The notes under the pieces: model-generated
The model's database searches: none
What the model saw: the letters and a program-made list of their open reading frames with translations, nothing else
What the model was told of the DNA's origin: nothing
Assembly (NCBI GenBank): GCA_015179045.1
Contig: WHUZ01000036.1
Location: forward strand, 124,001-188,000
Length of the DNA stretch: 64,000 nt
Direction of reading: 5' to 3'
Origin: Kalaharituber pfeilii
Taxonomy: Eukaryota > Ascomycota > Pezizomycetes > Pezizales > Pezizaceae
Shown here: positions 20,838-32,723 of the stretch, one piece after another
Numbering within the stretch: the first letter of the stretch is position 1
How the letters are laid out: each line of letters opens with the position of its first letter
Program-made: the position numbers and the translations under genes

Positions 20838-21100
20838 CGACACCGCAAATTTCCCCCGAGGAATTTTGGGGAATCTTCAGCTCACCAATCTCGTTGCCAC
20901 CACCCCGGCGCCAAGCTCCAATAGACACCTACGGATAAGAAGACAACAGCCAATAAGCAATGCCGCGGAGGGGGGGATTCCCACCGCCGTCCACCAGGAA
21001 TTGAGCTGCATGACGACGTGCAATTCGAAAATTTTCCACACCGTCTTGAGGGAATAAATCGGAATTGAAACAATCTTCCAGCACAATCGGTGATGACCGT

Positions 21101-22902
21101 TTTTTTTTTGTATTATGAGTCTCCCTCAATGCTTGGAGAGAAGGTATGAGGCAAGACTAAACAAATTAGCTACATGATCCTCCCCTCTTCCCTCCAGCTT
21201 CTCTTCCCTCCCGCTCTCAATGGTTTGATGGAATAAAACAGCTGCTCGAGACCATCCACCTCTTCACTATTTCCTCCAATATTCCCACGTCCACATCTTC
21301 CCATTTTTTCTTATCCTTCTGGGTACTCTGCTAATGCGCCCTCAAACACCAAGTGTGCCGCCATTTGCCTTTCCCAGCACTCGCATTGCTCTCCCTCCCT
21401 CCCTCCCTCCCTCCCTCCTCCTATCCTCAATTCCCATCCTCAATTCCCAACCTTTCGTCATCCCCTTGACTCTTGAAAGTGCTGGCGTGCCCCCCCCCCC
21501 CCCCCCCTCACCCAACCTTTCCGCCTCCGTATCTTGGTTCCGTCCTCGCCCTTGCCCCGACCGGTTCCAGCTCTGCCTCAGCACCCTCGGTGACCACTGA
21601 CTTCCCCCCATCACCACCTTGGCCTCCGCATTCGCCTTCTCATTCCCGTTGAAGCGTGTGCATTCACCAACATCAGCCTCACCACATTCTCCCCTCTTTC
21701 CCCTGGCTATCTCCTCCTCCACTGCTCCCTTTTGTCCCCCGTCCTCGCCTTTCCTCTTCTCCCTGCCCTCTTCACTGCTGCAATTTCTGCCTGTGAGTCG
21801 TCAGTATCATCGTTGCTACATCGGTTCTAAACCTAACCTTATCCCCTTTATCTCCTCATCCCACACCGTGGCTCCTGTTTCCATCAACGTTCCCCTTCCC
21901 TCCCCGCCGCCCTCTCTACTGTCCCATTCCCAATTCCCCCCCCCCCAACCTTCCTTTTCCAAATACGCCGCCATCGGTGTATACTCCTCCCATCCCTTTC
22001 GTGACCCACTCGATTGAGGTGTCCTATTCTGTCTCCTCCCTTCTTTTCATTCTCCTGTTACCTCTTCAACGTCCACTTTTTCGCATTCTCCTCTCCGTGC
22101 TAGCTCTTCTAATCCTTCCGGCATGGCGTAGCTGTACCCTGCAACCGACTCGAAGGCATCCGCCTTTTCTTTTGTCCTGCCTATGTCCCAGTCCCTCCAA
22201 TCCCTCACTCTCTCCTCTCCTGTCCCCCTTGAAGTCCGTCGTCCAAACGTTCCCGGCACCCTGCCGGATCTCCCATGCTGCGTGCGGCGAACCTTGCGTG
22301 TGCATCATCCAGTGTCAACTCCACGTGCACAATGCAATTCACCCCTCCTTCGCTGTACCGTTACCATGTAACCCCCCGTCCCCTTCTTCAGGACCTGGAA
22401 TTGCAATTTCTGCAGAACAGAACGGGGAACCGCTAGCGGAGGCTAAATATGGGGTTATATCTATCAAGGGGAGAAAGAGGTGGAGAGACATGGATAGGAT
22501 AAAAGGGCTGGGGGTCGTTTTCGACTCGACTCTAGACTTCGACGTCCATTGCAGGGCAAGAACCGAGAAGGCGAGAAAATTGGTGGGGGCTGCGGCATTC
22601 ACAGGAATAGGTGGAGGAAAGTTGGGGCTGAACCTGAAGAGCTACGGCAGTTATACACAGGAATGGTGATGGTGATCACCATGTGGGACTCGGAAATTGG
22701 TTGGAGGGACCAGGAGGAATCGCGAGAAGAAGGTATAATGGACTCCTGTGAGCTCCTATGATCATCCTTCCGTTTCTCCTTGCATTCCCATTCTGTGAAT
22801 ATTCTCTTTCTCAAAAATTCCTCAGCCACCACCCCCACCCTTCCTCTTCCGGATTTCTCTCAAGACCTCCCTTACCACGTTTTTGAAACCTCCATGTCGC
22901 CC
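21101..22902 (-). mobile_element. Degenerate LINE (left-arm copy)
   Basis: Flanked by CGGTGATGACCGT (21088-21100) and CGGCGATGACCGT (22903-22915), a 13-bp duplication with one difference that is shared with the right-arm copy. The minus strand carries an RNase H-like part (FNGNEKANAEAKVVMGG at about 21600-21680) and a CCHC-like end. The RT segment 22400-22730 lies on the plus strand instead, so this copy is rearranged. A short poly-A tail is at 21101. Confidence 0.8.
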
Positions 22903-22959
22903 CGGCGATGACCGTGATGTAGTATTGTGAATCGGAATATTCAAAATCAACATGCCTGT

Positions 22960-24230
22960 AAACACCTCTCAGTTTCCGGTTGTGCGACGGAATTTAGAGT
23001 TCACTGTTTGCTTCCTATGCCAATGACCGAGTTAGTGAGCTGAATAACGTACACGTAGCGAACCGATATCCCTGGCAGACAAACCTCTCCTCAACTCAAG
23101 TAATCATACCATTCCGAGGTATATCAAAACTGCACCAATTACTTCACCGGCATCTTTCCGCTATTTAGAGTATTGATAGGCCCTCAATTTTTGCTCGGTA
23201 TTATGACAGAGCTTCGGGCAATTTCGCAGAGAGGGGGTAATTGGAACAGCGTGACTGAGGAATACCTCGGTAAATTGAGTGATCGATATAATCCTTTGAG
23301 AGTGGGTTGAGAATTGAGATAGTCCCCTGACTCGGTGTATTGGGAAGATATTGTAGGCCCACGAAGCATCTGTATATCGACGAGGTAGTTGTGGAGAGAT
23401 GTAGCGTTCGTGATTCCCCCCAGCGAATCTTGTTGACCCGGAAGAGGTACGGGAGAAACGTGGAGTGCTCTGCATATAAGGAAAAGGACAAATGAGATTT
23501 TGAGGCGCTGGGCGAAAGGGTGCCTCCTGATGTCCGGATATGCTCAGTTCTCATATCCCCTCCAAACGTCCCGAGCGTGACCCACTCTCGACAACATCTA
23601 CCCCTCCGGTTCTATCCTCCACTGAAGAGAATGGTGCATGCAGATTCCTGCAAACCTTGGCCCCCTATACCTTGAAGAGTCGGATTCAGATTTTGCACGT
23701 GGGGGCAGTGCAGCAAACATCTACTCCCAAGTTAACGGAACGGACACAGATGCCGCGGGAAAGGATTCCGCGGGCGCTGCTGATCTTCCACGAAAAATCC
23801 GGAAGTGCTCTGGACTTTGATGAGACTTTAGGGAGCAACTCTAATCCATTGGCTTCGCGTGCCGTCATTTTCCCCTGTGCCACCACGGCGGAGATCGGAC
23901 TGTGCGTGAATCAACGACCGGACGGGAATTTCTAATTCCGCAGTTGTCGGCATCACCGGGACTATCGCAATGATATGGACCATCTTCCGAGTGGTAGAAG
24001 GGCAACCAAACGAGTGGTCTAGAACGTTGTGTAGGGGGAATATCTGCGCGACGTCCTCCAGTTTACGCGTATCTTTCCTATTTTTTCCGGTCAAACGGGG
24101 TCGGATCCCTTTGTTGCAGCTCAAATTATTATTAACATCGCAGCAAAACGGAAAAGAGAACAAGGTAGAAGGGATCTTGAGCTGGCCATAATGACAATGC
24201 GGCGAGGATAAGGTCGTGCATGTCATATCA
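22960..24230 (-). other. Unidentified gene-like sequence shared by both arms
   Basis: Several minus-strand peptides are conserved with the right arm, for example VMPTTAELEIPVRSLIHAQS near 23930 and PLSKDYIDHSIYRGIPQSRC near 23280. Conservation of peptide blocks in both arms suggests former coding exons, but the frame is broken and no family is recognised. Confidence 0.35.
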
Positions 24231-24420
24231 GCAGGAGAAAGGTACTGAGGTGGGTATGAGGGTCAGGGATGAAGAGAAGAACAGAGACTGGAATTGGGAG
24301 AGGAAGAAGAGGAGGTGTCCAAGAGCATGTCGGAGTGGCGGGGAGGTTGGGATGAAGGGGAGAGGAGATGGGCAGTTGGCTGGGTACCAAATGATCCAAG
24401 GGGCAAGAGCTGTGCAACGA

Positions 24421-24969
24421 GGATCACGAGACTTATCACGTGCGGCTGTCATGCGTGAAGGAGCCGCGTGAATAGAGACCTGTCGCAACAAGCTCTATCA
24501 TAGAGCTTCCCAACTGCCGAGAAACCAGGGTGTCGACCCCTGTAAGCTCTATGATAGAGTGCCAAAAGACCTTTCGCATGAGCTCTAGAGCTTCCGCACA
24601 AACTGCACAGCAACGCCAAAAAAGGAGGTACTGGTCATTATGAGCTTTACTTTACACCTGCTGATTGAGCGCCAGCAACAGCGCTGAGATTCCCCCCCCT
24701 TATACTTGAGTATTTGCTTCGTTTTCCTACTCCAAAGCCTATTAGTTTATTATTTAGGCTTTTACAATTCTCAGGATACCTTCAGCCTTACCATAGCTAT
24801 TGTAGTTGTTGAGATATTTGCAGCGAAAGTTGTAGAGCTTTAAAGGGCGTGAAGCTTTTCGCTGGAGCTTCATGAGCTTTAGCTGCGCCACACCTCGTTG
24901 ACTATATAGCAGGGGGTGCAGCAGGGGTCGGGAAGCTCTGCTCTAGAGCTTGTCTAATGTGGACAGCAC
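24421..24969. mobile_element. Left-arm-only insertion containing an inverted-repeat element
   Basis: GCAACGA occurs on both sides (24414-24420, 24970-24976), and the right arm has an empty site. Inside, 24489-24514 and 24927-24952 are inverted repeats (CAAGCTCTATCATAGAGCTT and relatives) that are themselves palindromic. The TAGAGCTTCCCAAC end is hAT-like. No ORF. Confidence 0.6.
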
Positions 24970-25889
24970 GCAACGAAAGCGAGTCTTGGCATGGGGCAGG
25001 CACGGGGTTGGCTTGGCATGCTATCTGAGTTCGCTTCAGATAAAGTTGTAGACGGGGACTGTCCCGAATTGCCAACTCGCTCTGCTATCATTGGGAGTCG
25101 CTGCTGATCCGTGTAATGATAGCTAACTCAAACAGACTTTATTGCCTGTTTCAATTTCTACTCTCTTTCAGCAATTCCCGGTGTCGCTAGGTTCCCAATT
25201 TGATTTGGAACATTCGATCATTTGCCATTTCGAGTATATAACCACTACTTAGTTTTGCTTAGCTTCGCTATTTGATCACGTGCGAGAAGGTCAACTTCTT
25301 GGCACAAGCTGTGCTATATGCGATAGCATTTTATGATAGTCGACTAGTACATCTCCCCGCCCTTCTACCTCTTCGAATCTTTCTTTCTTTTTTTCCTGGT
25401 CGATCCTCTTTTTCAATGTCGCCATCTCTCAGGCGATTGCTCAAAACAAAAAAAAATATGTTGGAGCGGCAGTCCATGCCAAGATCGGGTTTGTTTCTCG
25501 CTTACGATAAGTCATTGCTTCCTAAACTGTCTACTGGTGTGTCACATGCTCCTGGGCTAGAAGGGACGAGGCTAGCCAATAGCCAGAGGTATAGAATATG
25601 TGTGTCATCTAGTAATCTCACGCTTTACTTATTGGAGTAAGGATGGAAGGAAATCCCACTCCTGCATCCAGGGAGCTCTAGTATTAATTTTATATATTTT
25701 GTAGAGTATAATGCTAATAATTGTAGAACCTATGGATAGCGAAACCCTCGCTACAGCCCATAAACTCTACCTAAATTCCGGTTAATATCTACCCACAATG
25801 ATATTGCTCAGATGTCCAGCATATGCCCTTTTAGGTGTACCTAGCTTCCGTATCTGGCCTCTAGCACCATGCCGTACCGGTCCAGCGCA

Positions 25890-27770
25890 TTCTCATTTTG
25901 CTCCATCTCGCACCATCGAAAGTAATCTGCCACACTTGTAAAGTTGTAAATTGAGCTCATTTTGGCATATCTTGCACCATTAAGGAGGTCTTATTGTATC
26001 TGTCAAATTGAGCCATACCACCTCACTTTGCACCATAGAAAGGAGCCAGCCTTAACTGTGAATTGAGCTCATTTTACCATGTTCCACGCTGCCAGGTGGG
26101 TCCTGCCGTACCTGTCAAATTTGGCTCATTCTGCTGTTCTCACACTGTGGAAAGAGTCCTGTGATACTTGTCAACTTGAGCTCATTCTGCCTCATCTCAC
26201 GCCATCGAAAGGAAGCTGTCATACCCTGTTAAATTAAGCTCATTCTGCCTCATCTCACACCATCAAGAGAGACTACCATTCCTATTAAATTCGGCTCATT
26301 CTGCTGCATCTCACATTATTGAGGAGCTGTCATGCCTGTCAAATTCTGCTCGCCCTGCTGTATCTCATGTTGGCAAGCGACTCGGAGATCTACCAATCCC
26401 TGTCAAATTCGGCTTATTCTGCTGCATCTCCCAGGCTGAAATAGACCTGCCATACCTGTCAAATTCGACTCTTGTTCTGCTGCATCTTGTGCTATCGAAT
26501 AACTATCAAATTGTGGTCATTCTGCTATATTATACCTGTCAAATTTGGCTCACTCTGCTACTCTCCTATAGAGAGGTGCTACTATACCTATCAAATTGAG
26601 TTCGTTTTACTACATCTCACGCTGGTAAGAGAAGTGTGCTATACTTATGAAATTTGGCTCATTCTTTCGTATCTTGTGCCCTAGAATAGTCTTGCCATAC
26701 CTATATACTTGTTAAAGTTAGTTTATTCTACTGTATCTTGTATTGTCAAGGGAGACCTACCCACCGGTCCAATTGAGTTCATTTTGCTGCATCTCGTGCT
26801 ATCAAGAGAGACCTACTCTTTTTTTTTTTTTTTTTAATTTCATGTAACTCCACTTGCAGCTGTTCGCCATGGCAGGGCAAGAGAGACCTACTATACCTGT
26901 CAAATTCAGCTCATTCTGCTGCTCTTACGCTATGGAAAGAGTCCTGTAATACTTGTTAACTTGAGCTCATTCGGCCACATCTCGCGCCATTGAGAGAAAG
27001 CTGTCATACCTGTTAAATTGAGCTTATTCTGCCTCATTTTTGCCTGTCAAGGTCATATCTGTCAACTTGACCACATCCATCCTCATCTTGCGCCATTGAG
27101 GGAGACTGTTATACCTATTAAATTCAGCTCATTCTGCTGCATCTCACACCATTAAGGAGCTATCATGCCTGTCAAAGTGCCTGTCAAATTCGGCTCATTT
27201 TGCTGCATCTCGTGAGGTGAAATAGACCTACCATACCTATCACATTTGACTCATTCTGCTGCATCTCGCACCATTGAGGAGCTGTCGTGCCTGTTAAATT
27301 GAGGAGCTATCATGCCTGTTAAATTGAGGAGCTGTCGTGCCTGTTAAATTGAGGAGCTGTCGTGCCTGTCAAAGTGCCTGACAAATTCGGTTCATTTTGC
27401 TGCATCTCGCGGGGTGAAATGGACCTACCATACCTGTCAAATTTGACTCGTTCTGCTGCACCTCACATCATTGAGGAGCTGTCGTGCCTGTCAAAGTGCC
27501 TATCAAATTCAGCTCATTTTGCTATATCTCGCGAGGTAAAATGGACCTGCCATACCTGTCAAATTTGACTTGTTCAGCTGCATCTCGTGCCATCGAATAC
27601 CAGTCAAATTGTACTCTTATACCTGTTAAATTTGACTCACTTTGTTACTATTGTGCTATGGAAAGCTGCTGCTGTACCTCTCAAATTGAACTCGTTATGC
27701 TTCATCTCCTGATGGTGAGAGAGATATATCATACCTATAAAATTTGGCTCATTCTTCTGTATCTTATGCC
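25890..27770. repeat. Degenerate TGTCAAATT repeat array, copy 2
   Basis: About 1.9 kb with roughly 25-30 units of 55-75 bp: TACCTGTCAAATTYRGCTCA, TTCTGCTGCATCTCRC and a variable link such as ACCATTGAGGAGCTGTC. It is the largest of the arrays in the window. A family-B LINE tail interrupts it at 26818. No coding function seen. Confidence 0.8.
26818..26878 (-). mobile_element. 61-bp LINE-tail insertion (family B)
   Basis: Flanked by a perfect 14-bp duplication AAGAGAGACCTACT (26804-26817, 26879-26892). The insert on the minus strand is GCCCTGCCATGGCGAACAGC, then a GTGG...GTTACATG part and poly-A. It is the cleanest proof that family-B tails are inserted elements. Confidence 0.85.
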
Positions 27771-29125
27771 GAGTATGTTGAGGTTCAGGAGAATGTGAAC
27801 ATTTTACATAAAGGGATTGCAGTGGTGTCCATTTCCGTGAAGGTTGATTCCATACGAAATGTGATGGAAACTCTTGATATAGGTATTGTCGGGCGTTTGG
27901 CATATTCCACAATAATATGTGCCTTATGACGAAGGTTCAGGGGTATGTTAAGGTTCAGAGGTATGTTAAGGTTCAGGAGTATGTGAACATTTTACTCGGT
28001 ACATTGATATGGCATTCGCGGTTGTCGTTTTTGATAGGGGTTCGGTGTATGCCAAGAGAGATGTAACTCAGTACTAGATAAGATATTAAGATAAAAAACT
28101 AATTTTATAAGATATGAAAGTAGCAAAGAGATAATAAGTTATAAAATTAGAAATATATAGAGTATGACTATTATGAGATAATAAGATTAGAAATATATAG
28201 TATACTCAGGATATAAATTATATATTATAATACGAAGTATTATATTATAATCTAACTTATTTATTACTAATGCTTATAAAATATAAATTTAAATATAATA
28301 GATAAAGAAGTAAAGATAAAAGTTAGTTTTTTATTATATACTAATTCAAATACTAATTTCTTATATTTTAAATAAGAAAGCTAATATTTTATATAATAAA
28401 CTCAATTAAAAGCTTTTAGCTTAGGCTTAGAAAACTATCTAATAGGATAAGTTATACTATAGAGGCTAATATAAAATTATCTTATTATATAGCTTTTATT
28501 AAACTTTACGAATAAAAAGTAAATAGCAATTATTTAGTATTTAATATTTAAGAATTAGTAATAATATTTTATTTTCTAATTAATTAATTTATTATCTTAA
28601 TTAAATTATATAGTTTATAAATAATAACTAGTTTAATTGAAAGCTTATTTATAAAATACTTAAAAAGTAGTATTTATATTAGTCTAACTTAGTATAAGTC
28701 AGTTTTTCAATACAAGTTTTTAATATAAATATATTTTTACTTTTAATTTAAACTAAATTTTAAAGCCTAAGATCAAACTAACTTAATAGATTATTACTGA
28801 TAATTAAATTAACTTATAAGTTAAGTTGAGTTCTTAAGATCTAGATTAGACCAATCTAATAAATTATTACTAATAATTAAACTAATTTATAATTTAAGTT
28901 AGGTTCTTAGATCTAAAATTAGATTAACTTATTAAGTAAGTTAGTTTTTTATTTGTAAGAAAACTTATATTAATAAATTAAATCTTTAAATTAATATTAT
29001 TTTATAATTAAAATATATATAAAGTATGTTTTTAAAATTTAGATTATTTTATAATATTTTCTATTACTAAAAACAACTTATTATATTTATTAACTTTATT
29101 TTAGTTTTTTATATTATATACTATT
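27771..29125. other. Short repeats then AT-rich DNA, no gene
   Basis: At 27935-27995 an ~18-bp unit AAGGTTCAGRGGTATGTT occurs three times. From 28080 the sequence is TA-saturated. A ~80-bp tandem duplication (AATAGATTATTACTRATAAT core) is visible at 28770-28930. No ORF. Confidence 0.6.
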
Positions 29126-30002
29126 TGTTACGGAGATGGTAAACGTAGAGAGTTACCGTCCGCCAGGCCAAAAAGACACTTGACTAGCGATACTCGCTAG
29201 TCCTCTGCGTAGCTCATATAGTACTCATTATGCGACTGCGGCGCCTTTTTGGCTGTCGCATGTCGCTTACGTCGCATATGCGCATTTCGTATGCGCTTGC
29301 ATTTTTCGCTTTTCACGCGCTCCACCGGCCGCCCACACTACGGTCGCGGTGAACCCGTAACAGTACCCCCCCTCTTAGGGCAACTTCTCCGGGTTGCTAT
29401 ATGAGTCTGCCCCCACCCTGGCCGTCGTGGATTATCCCATGTGCTGTGCTACATGACCCTTCCGACCAGGATGTCAGCCAGGGATCCGATACGTCACTTT
29501 ATCCTTGCTGCTGCCTCAGACACATTGCGCAAGCGCCACCCATCACTTGGCATGCCGGGATTACACAGCGTCGCCTAATATCAATATTTTGCCGTCTTAC
29601 ATGGCCTTCCATATTGCTCTTGGCTCTGGCTCTGGCTCGTGGCTCTCGCTCTTTGGCTCTTGGCTCAGGTAAGGTCTTACTTTCTGCGGCTTTAATACTT
29701 AATACTCAGGGAATTGGCGAGATAAGTTAAGCATCGAACCGGTGACCGGTTTATCGCTAGTCAACTGTTACGGAGGTGGTAAACGCAGAGAGTTACCGTC
29801 TGCCAGGCCAAAAAGACACTTGACTAGCGATACTCGCTAGTCCTCTGCGTAGCTCATATAGTACTCATTATGCGACTGCGGCGCCTTTCCGGCTGTCGCA
29901 TGTCGCTTACGTCGCATATGCGCATTTCGTATGCGCTTGCATTTTTCGCTTTTCACGCGCTCCACCGGCCGCCCACACTACGGTCGCGGTGAACCCATAA
30001 CA
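29126..30002 (-). mobile_element. TRIM: miniature LTR retroelement
   Basis: Two 237-bp LTRs (29126-29362 and 29766-30002) flank a 403-bp noncoding centre, with a perfect CTATT duplication (29121-29125, 30003-30007). A polypurine tract (GGGGGGGTAC on the minus strand) adjoins the left LTR, so it runs on the minus strand. About six LTR differences are all transitions. It lacks any gag-pol and must rely on an autonomous partner. Confidence 0.9.
29752..29764 (-). other. TRIM primer site, self-complementary to its LTR
   Basis: On the minus strand TTGACTAGCGATA starts one base inside the 5' LTR. It is an exact 13-nt complement of TATCGCTAGTCAA within that LTR (29820-29832), itself about 29 nt downstream of a CTATATG TATA-like box. 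This matches the arrangement of self-priming Tf1/sushi elements. Confidence 0.65.
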
Positions 30003-30531
30003 CTATTAAACTATTAAATTTATATAATATACTTATTATATTTAGTTTATTTTTTATTTTTATTTTACAAAAATTTTTTATAATTATTTAAAATAAAATA
30101 TTAAACTAATTTTATTTATTTATTCTTATAATATTATAATAGTTTTATTATATAAGTAATATATTAAAATAATTATTTATATTTAATTTATATATAATAA
30201 ATACAAAAAAAAAATTTATTATATTTAATACTTTTATATAAATATTATATTTGAAATATTAATATAATAATAGTTATTACTGAATAATTAAGAATAGTTA
30301 CTAGAAGTTATGAGAAAAAATATATCAACTAAACTAGGTAAGAACTATAAGATACTCCTTTTAACTTTTCAAAGTTTTTATTAGCAGTAAAATAAATTAC
30401 TACTACTAAATGCCTTATATATTACTATAATATATATATATTAACTTTATTTGTGACATGCTACTCTAAGTCAAAGAGCTATAATATAGTAAAAAATTAG
30501 AAGTAATATAAAAGCTATTATAATACTTATA
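30003..30531. other. AT-rich block, no gene
   Basis: TA-rich, poly-A and poly-T runs; nothing recognised. Confidence 0.6.
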
Positions 30532-31705
30532 TGTTAGCGTAGGCGTCGCTGGGCTCGCGGGAGTGGCACTGAGGCGACTACGGTTTCGCGAAGGCAGCGA
30601 AGCAGACGGTAAAAGGTTACGCGAGAGCGTTAAGTGAGAGTTCAACTTAGAATACCGCTAGTGTCTTGATTTCTTCTAGCTATCTATTCGGCCCGTTTAT
30701 ATAGACTTCCTGGCCATCAACATGATATTGTTACGGCTACGGTAAGACTTACCCGCGTTGGGGAACACTCACCCTGAATCGTTACATAAGACCAATGCTG
30801 ATAGACCGGACTGATCACCCGTTAGGCTTGGCAGTAGATTCATTTATTTATCGAATAGGGTAGTGCTAAGGAAGTGTGTGTCGAACGTTTTTGGTATGAC
30901 CTCCGGGTCTGCAATGCACTCGGCTTATTTAAAAGCTAATATATGCGCACATGCACTAGTACATAGCATTATCTTGCGTCCGTACTATTTTCGCATGTTT
31001 CTGTTACGTGTGCCTATTACCACCGGTATTGGCATTGATAAGGAATCGCCGCGTTGCCAGCCAATTATTCATTTGTTAACTATTCATGTATGGCTGCGCT
31101 GAAGTCTATATAAGCGCCGGCTGGCGATAGCATAGTTAGAGGAATCAAGACACTAGCGGTGTTCTCTAGTTCTCTATAACTCTGAACCTATCGTTCCCTC
31201 AATACGCCCGTGAATCGCTCCGCTCCGCTGCGCGCTCCCCGCCGAGTAGCTGCCCTTCCGGTCCGCCGTATATACGCCCCGTAGCCATTCCGAACCGCCG
31301 TATACACACTTCCGTGGCGACCCCGACCCGCCGTATTCACCCCACCGTAGCCGCAACATCCGGTGCCGTCCAGCGCCCACCGGAGCCAGAGCCCCTCACG
31401 CCCGTAACAGATATAACAATAACATGATGATTATAGATAAGGAGACGTAGTAAAAACATACATTAGAAGTAGCAATAGTAGCAATTAATACATGTGCGCA
31501 TATTAATGACAATTGGTAAGCGCTGTCCAGTGCTATCATACGATTTACTGCTTGATACACACTTCATTAGCCACCCGCCAGTCCATGGGCTGAAGTGAAT
31601 CCCTGCGTTGCCTAGTGGTAATCAGTCACATCTTCAGCATACGCCTTACAGCGATTCGAGCAGGGGTTCCAGGTATTTCCCATAAGCCTTACCTTAGCCG
31701 TAACA
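30532..31705 (-). mobile_element. Solo LTR (TGTTAGCG type) interrupted by another LTR
   Basis: Begins TGTTAGCG and ends CCGTAACA, flanked by a perfect TTATA duplication (30527-30531, 31706-31710). Without its insertion it is 488 bp. It shares the core TCTATATAAACG...AAGACACTAGCGGT on the minus strand with the gypsy LTRs and is therefore a related subfamily. Confidence 0.8.
30729..31409 (+). mobile_element. Gypsy-family solo LTR nested in the previous LTR
   Basis: 681 bp, TGTTACGG...CCGTAACA, with perfect GATAT duplications (30724-30728, 31410-31414). It carries TCTATATAAGCG near 31108 and ACACTAGCGGTGTTCTC near 31151, the TATA and predicted start seen in the full element. Confidence 0.9.
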
Positions 31706-32723
31706 TTATAGTTCTTAATTTAGATATAGACTTTAATTCAAATTTAGAAGAAATAACTAAAGATATACTTTAATACAATATTCTAAAGTAAATTGATATA
31801 TAAAGAAGACATAAATATAAATAAAATATATTTATATTATTTGTAGTTATAGATATATACTAAAGGTTAATATAAATTAACATATATATATATGAATACT
31901 ATATAGTATATTACAAAATATTATAGATATATATAGTAAAGTAAGTTACTAACTAAACTCTATTTACTAGAATAGCTATTTACTAGTTGATTTTGACTAG
32001 TAAAAAAACTTATACTAGTAAGTTATACTACTATATAATAGACCAATAAATAAAGGAGCTAAGATACTAAAAATATCTCAGTTAAGTATAGTAAAGTATA
32101 GTAAAGTATAGTAACTATTCTTAATTATTTAGTAACAACTACTAATATATATAAAACTTATAGTTACTTACTTAAGTACTCTTTATTAATAGTTTTAATA
32201 TTATAAGTTATATTTTTTAAAAAATAATTATATATAAACTACTTTTTTATATATAATAAAAAGTTTTTAATTATATTTATATTTATTTTTTTTTATTACT
32301 TTAATTTCTTTTATACTTTATATACTATTATTAGCTTTACCTATATTTAACTAGCTTTTATTTAATTTTCTAAATAAAAAGCTTATATTATTTAATTAAA
32401 TTTATATTAATTTATTATAATATATTATTTTACAATAGATATAAATTAAAATATTTAAATTACTTTATTATTTATTATAGTTTTATTTTTACTTATTTAC
32501 AGTTATATCTTAGTAGAATATAGTACTTGAAAAAAATAGAAAGACTAAAAATATTTAAAATAAGCAAAGTAAGTTAAAAATAGAATAATAATAAGATAAT
32601 AAGTATTTTGAAGTATTTAATCTACTTGTTATAGATATAAAAAAGTAGAAAGGAAGTAGTATTATAGTAGAGTAGTAATTATATATATAGATAAGACTTT
32701 TTCTTTTCTATTTACTCTATATA
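31706..32723. other. AT-rich block with a RIP-degraded MITE copy
   Basis: No gene. At about 31940-32085 the sequence aligns to the MITE interior at 63350-63490 with many C-to-T and G-to-A changes (shared GACCAATRAAYRAAGG-like core). A 10-bp GTATAGTAAA repeat is at 32083-32112. Confidence 0.55.

Larger units (their letters stand above)
20111..25658. repeat. Left arm of a large inverted duplication
   Basis: Matches the reverse complement of 52398-56977 over nearly its whole length, with the arms 26.7 kb apart. Shared landmarks are the LINE with its target duplication, GATCGAAAGCTCTCAGCGAG near 20373, and the inner end around CGCTTTAC/GGAGTAAGG near 25640. Left-only segments are 20424-20837 (414 bp), about 165 bp near 23660-23830, and 24421-24969. 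The LINE middle is inverted in this arm. Confidence 0.85.

Noticed and set aside
21334..22017. Long Pro/Ser-rich plus-strand ORFs in the left arm
   Set aside because: They are antisense shadows of the LINE RNase H region and C- or CTCC-rich low-complexity DNA (21391-21507); the right arm has the LINE frame on the other strand.
29401..29730. 109-codon ORF in the TRIM centre
   Set aside because: On the strand opposite the element, no domain, and TRIM interiors are normally noncoding.
29716..29745. GGTTCGATGC on the minus strand as a tRNA T-arm / B box
   Set aside because: No cloverleaf can be built around it and no acceptor stem is present; it is part of the TRIM leader next to the self-complementary primer site.
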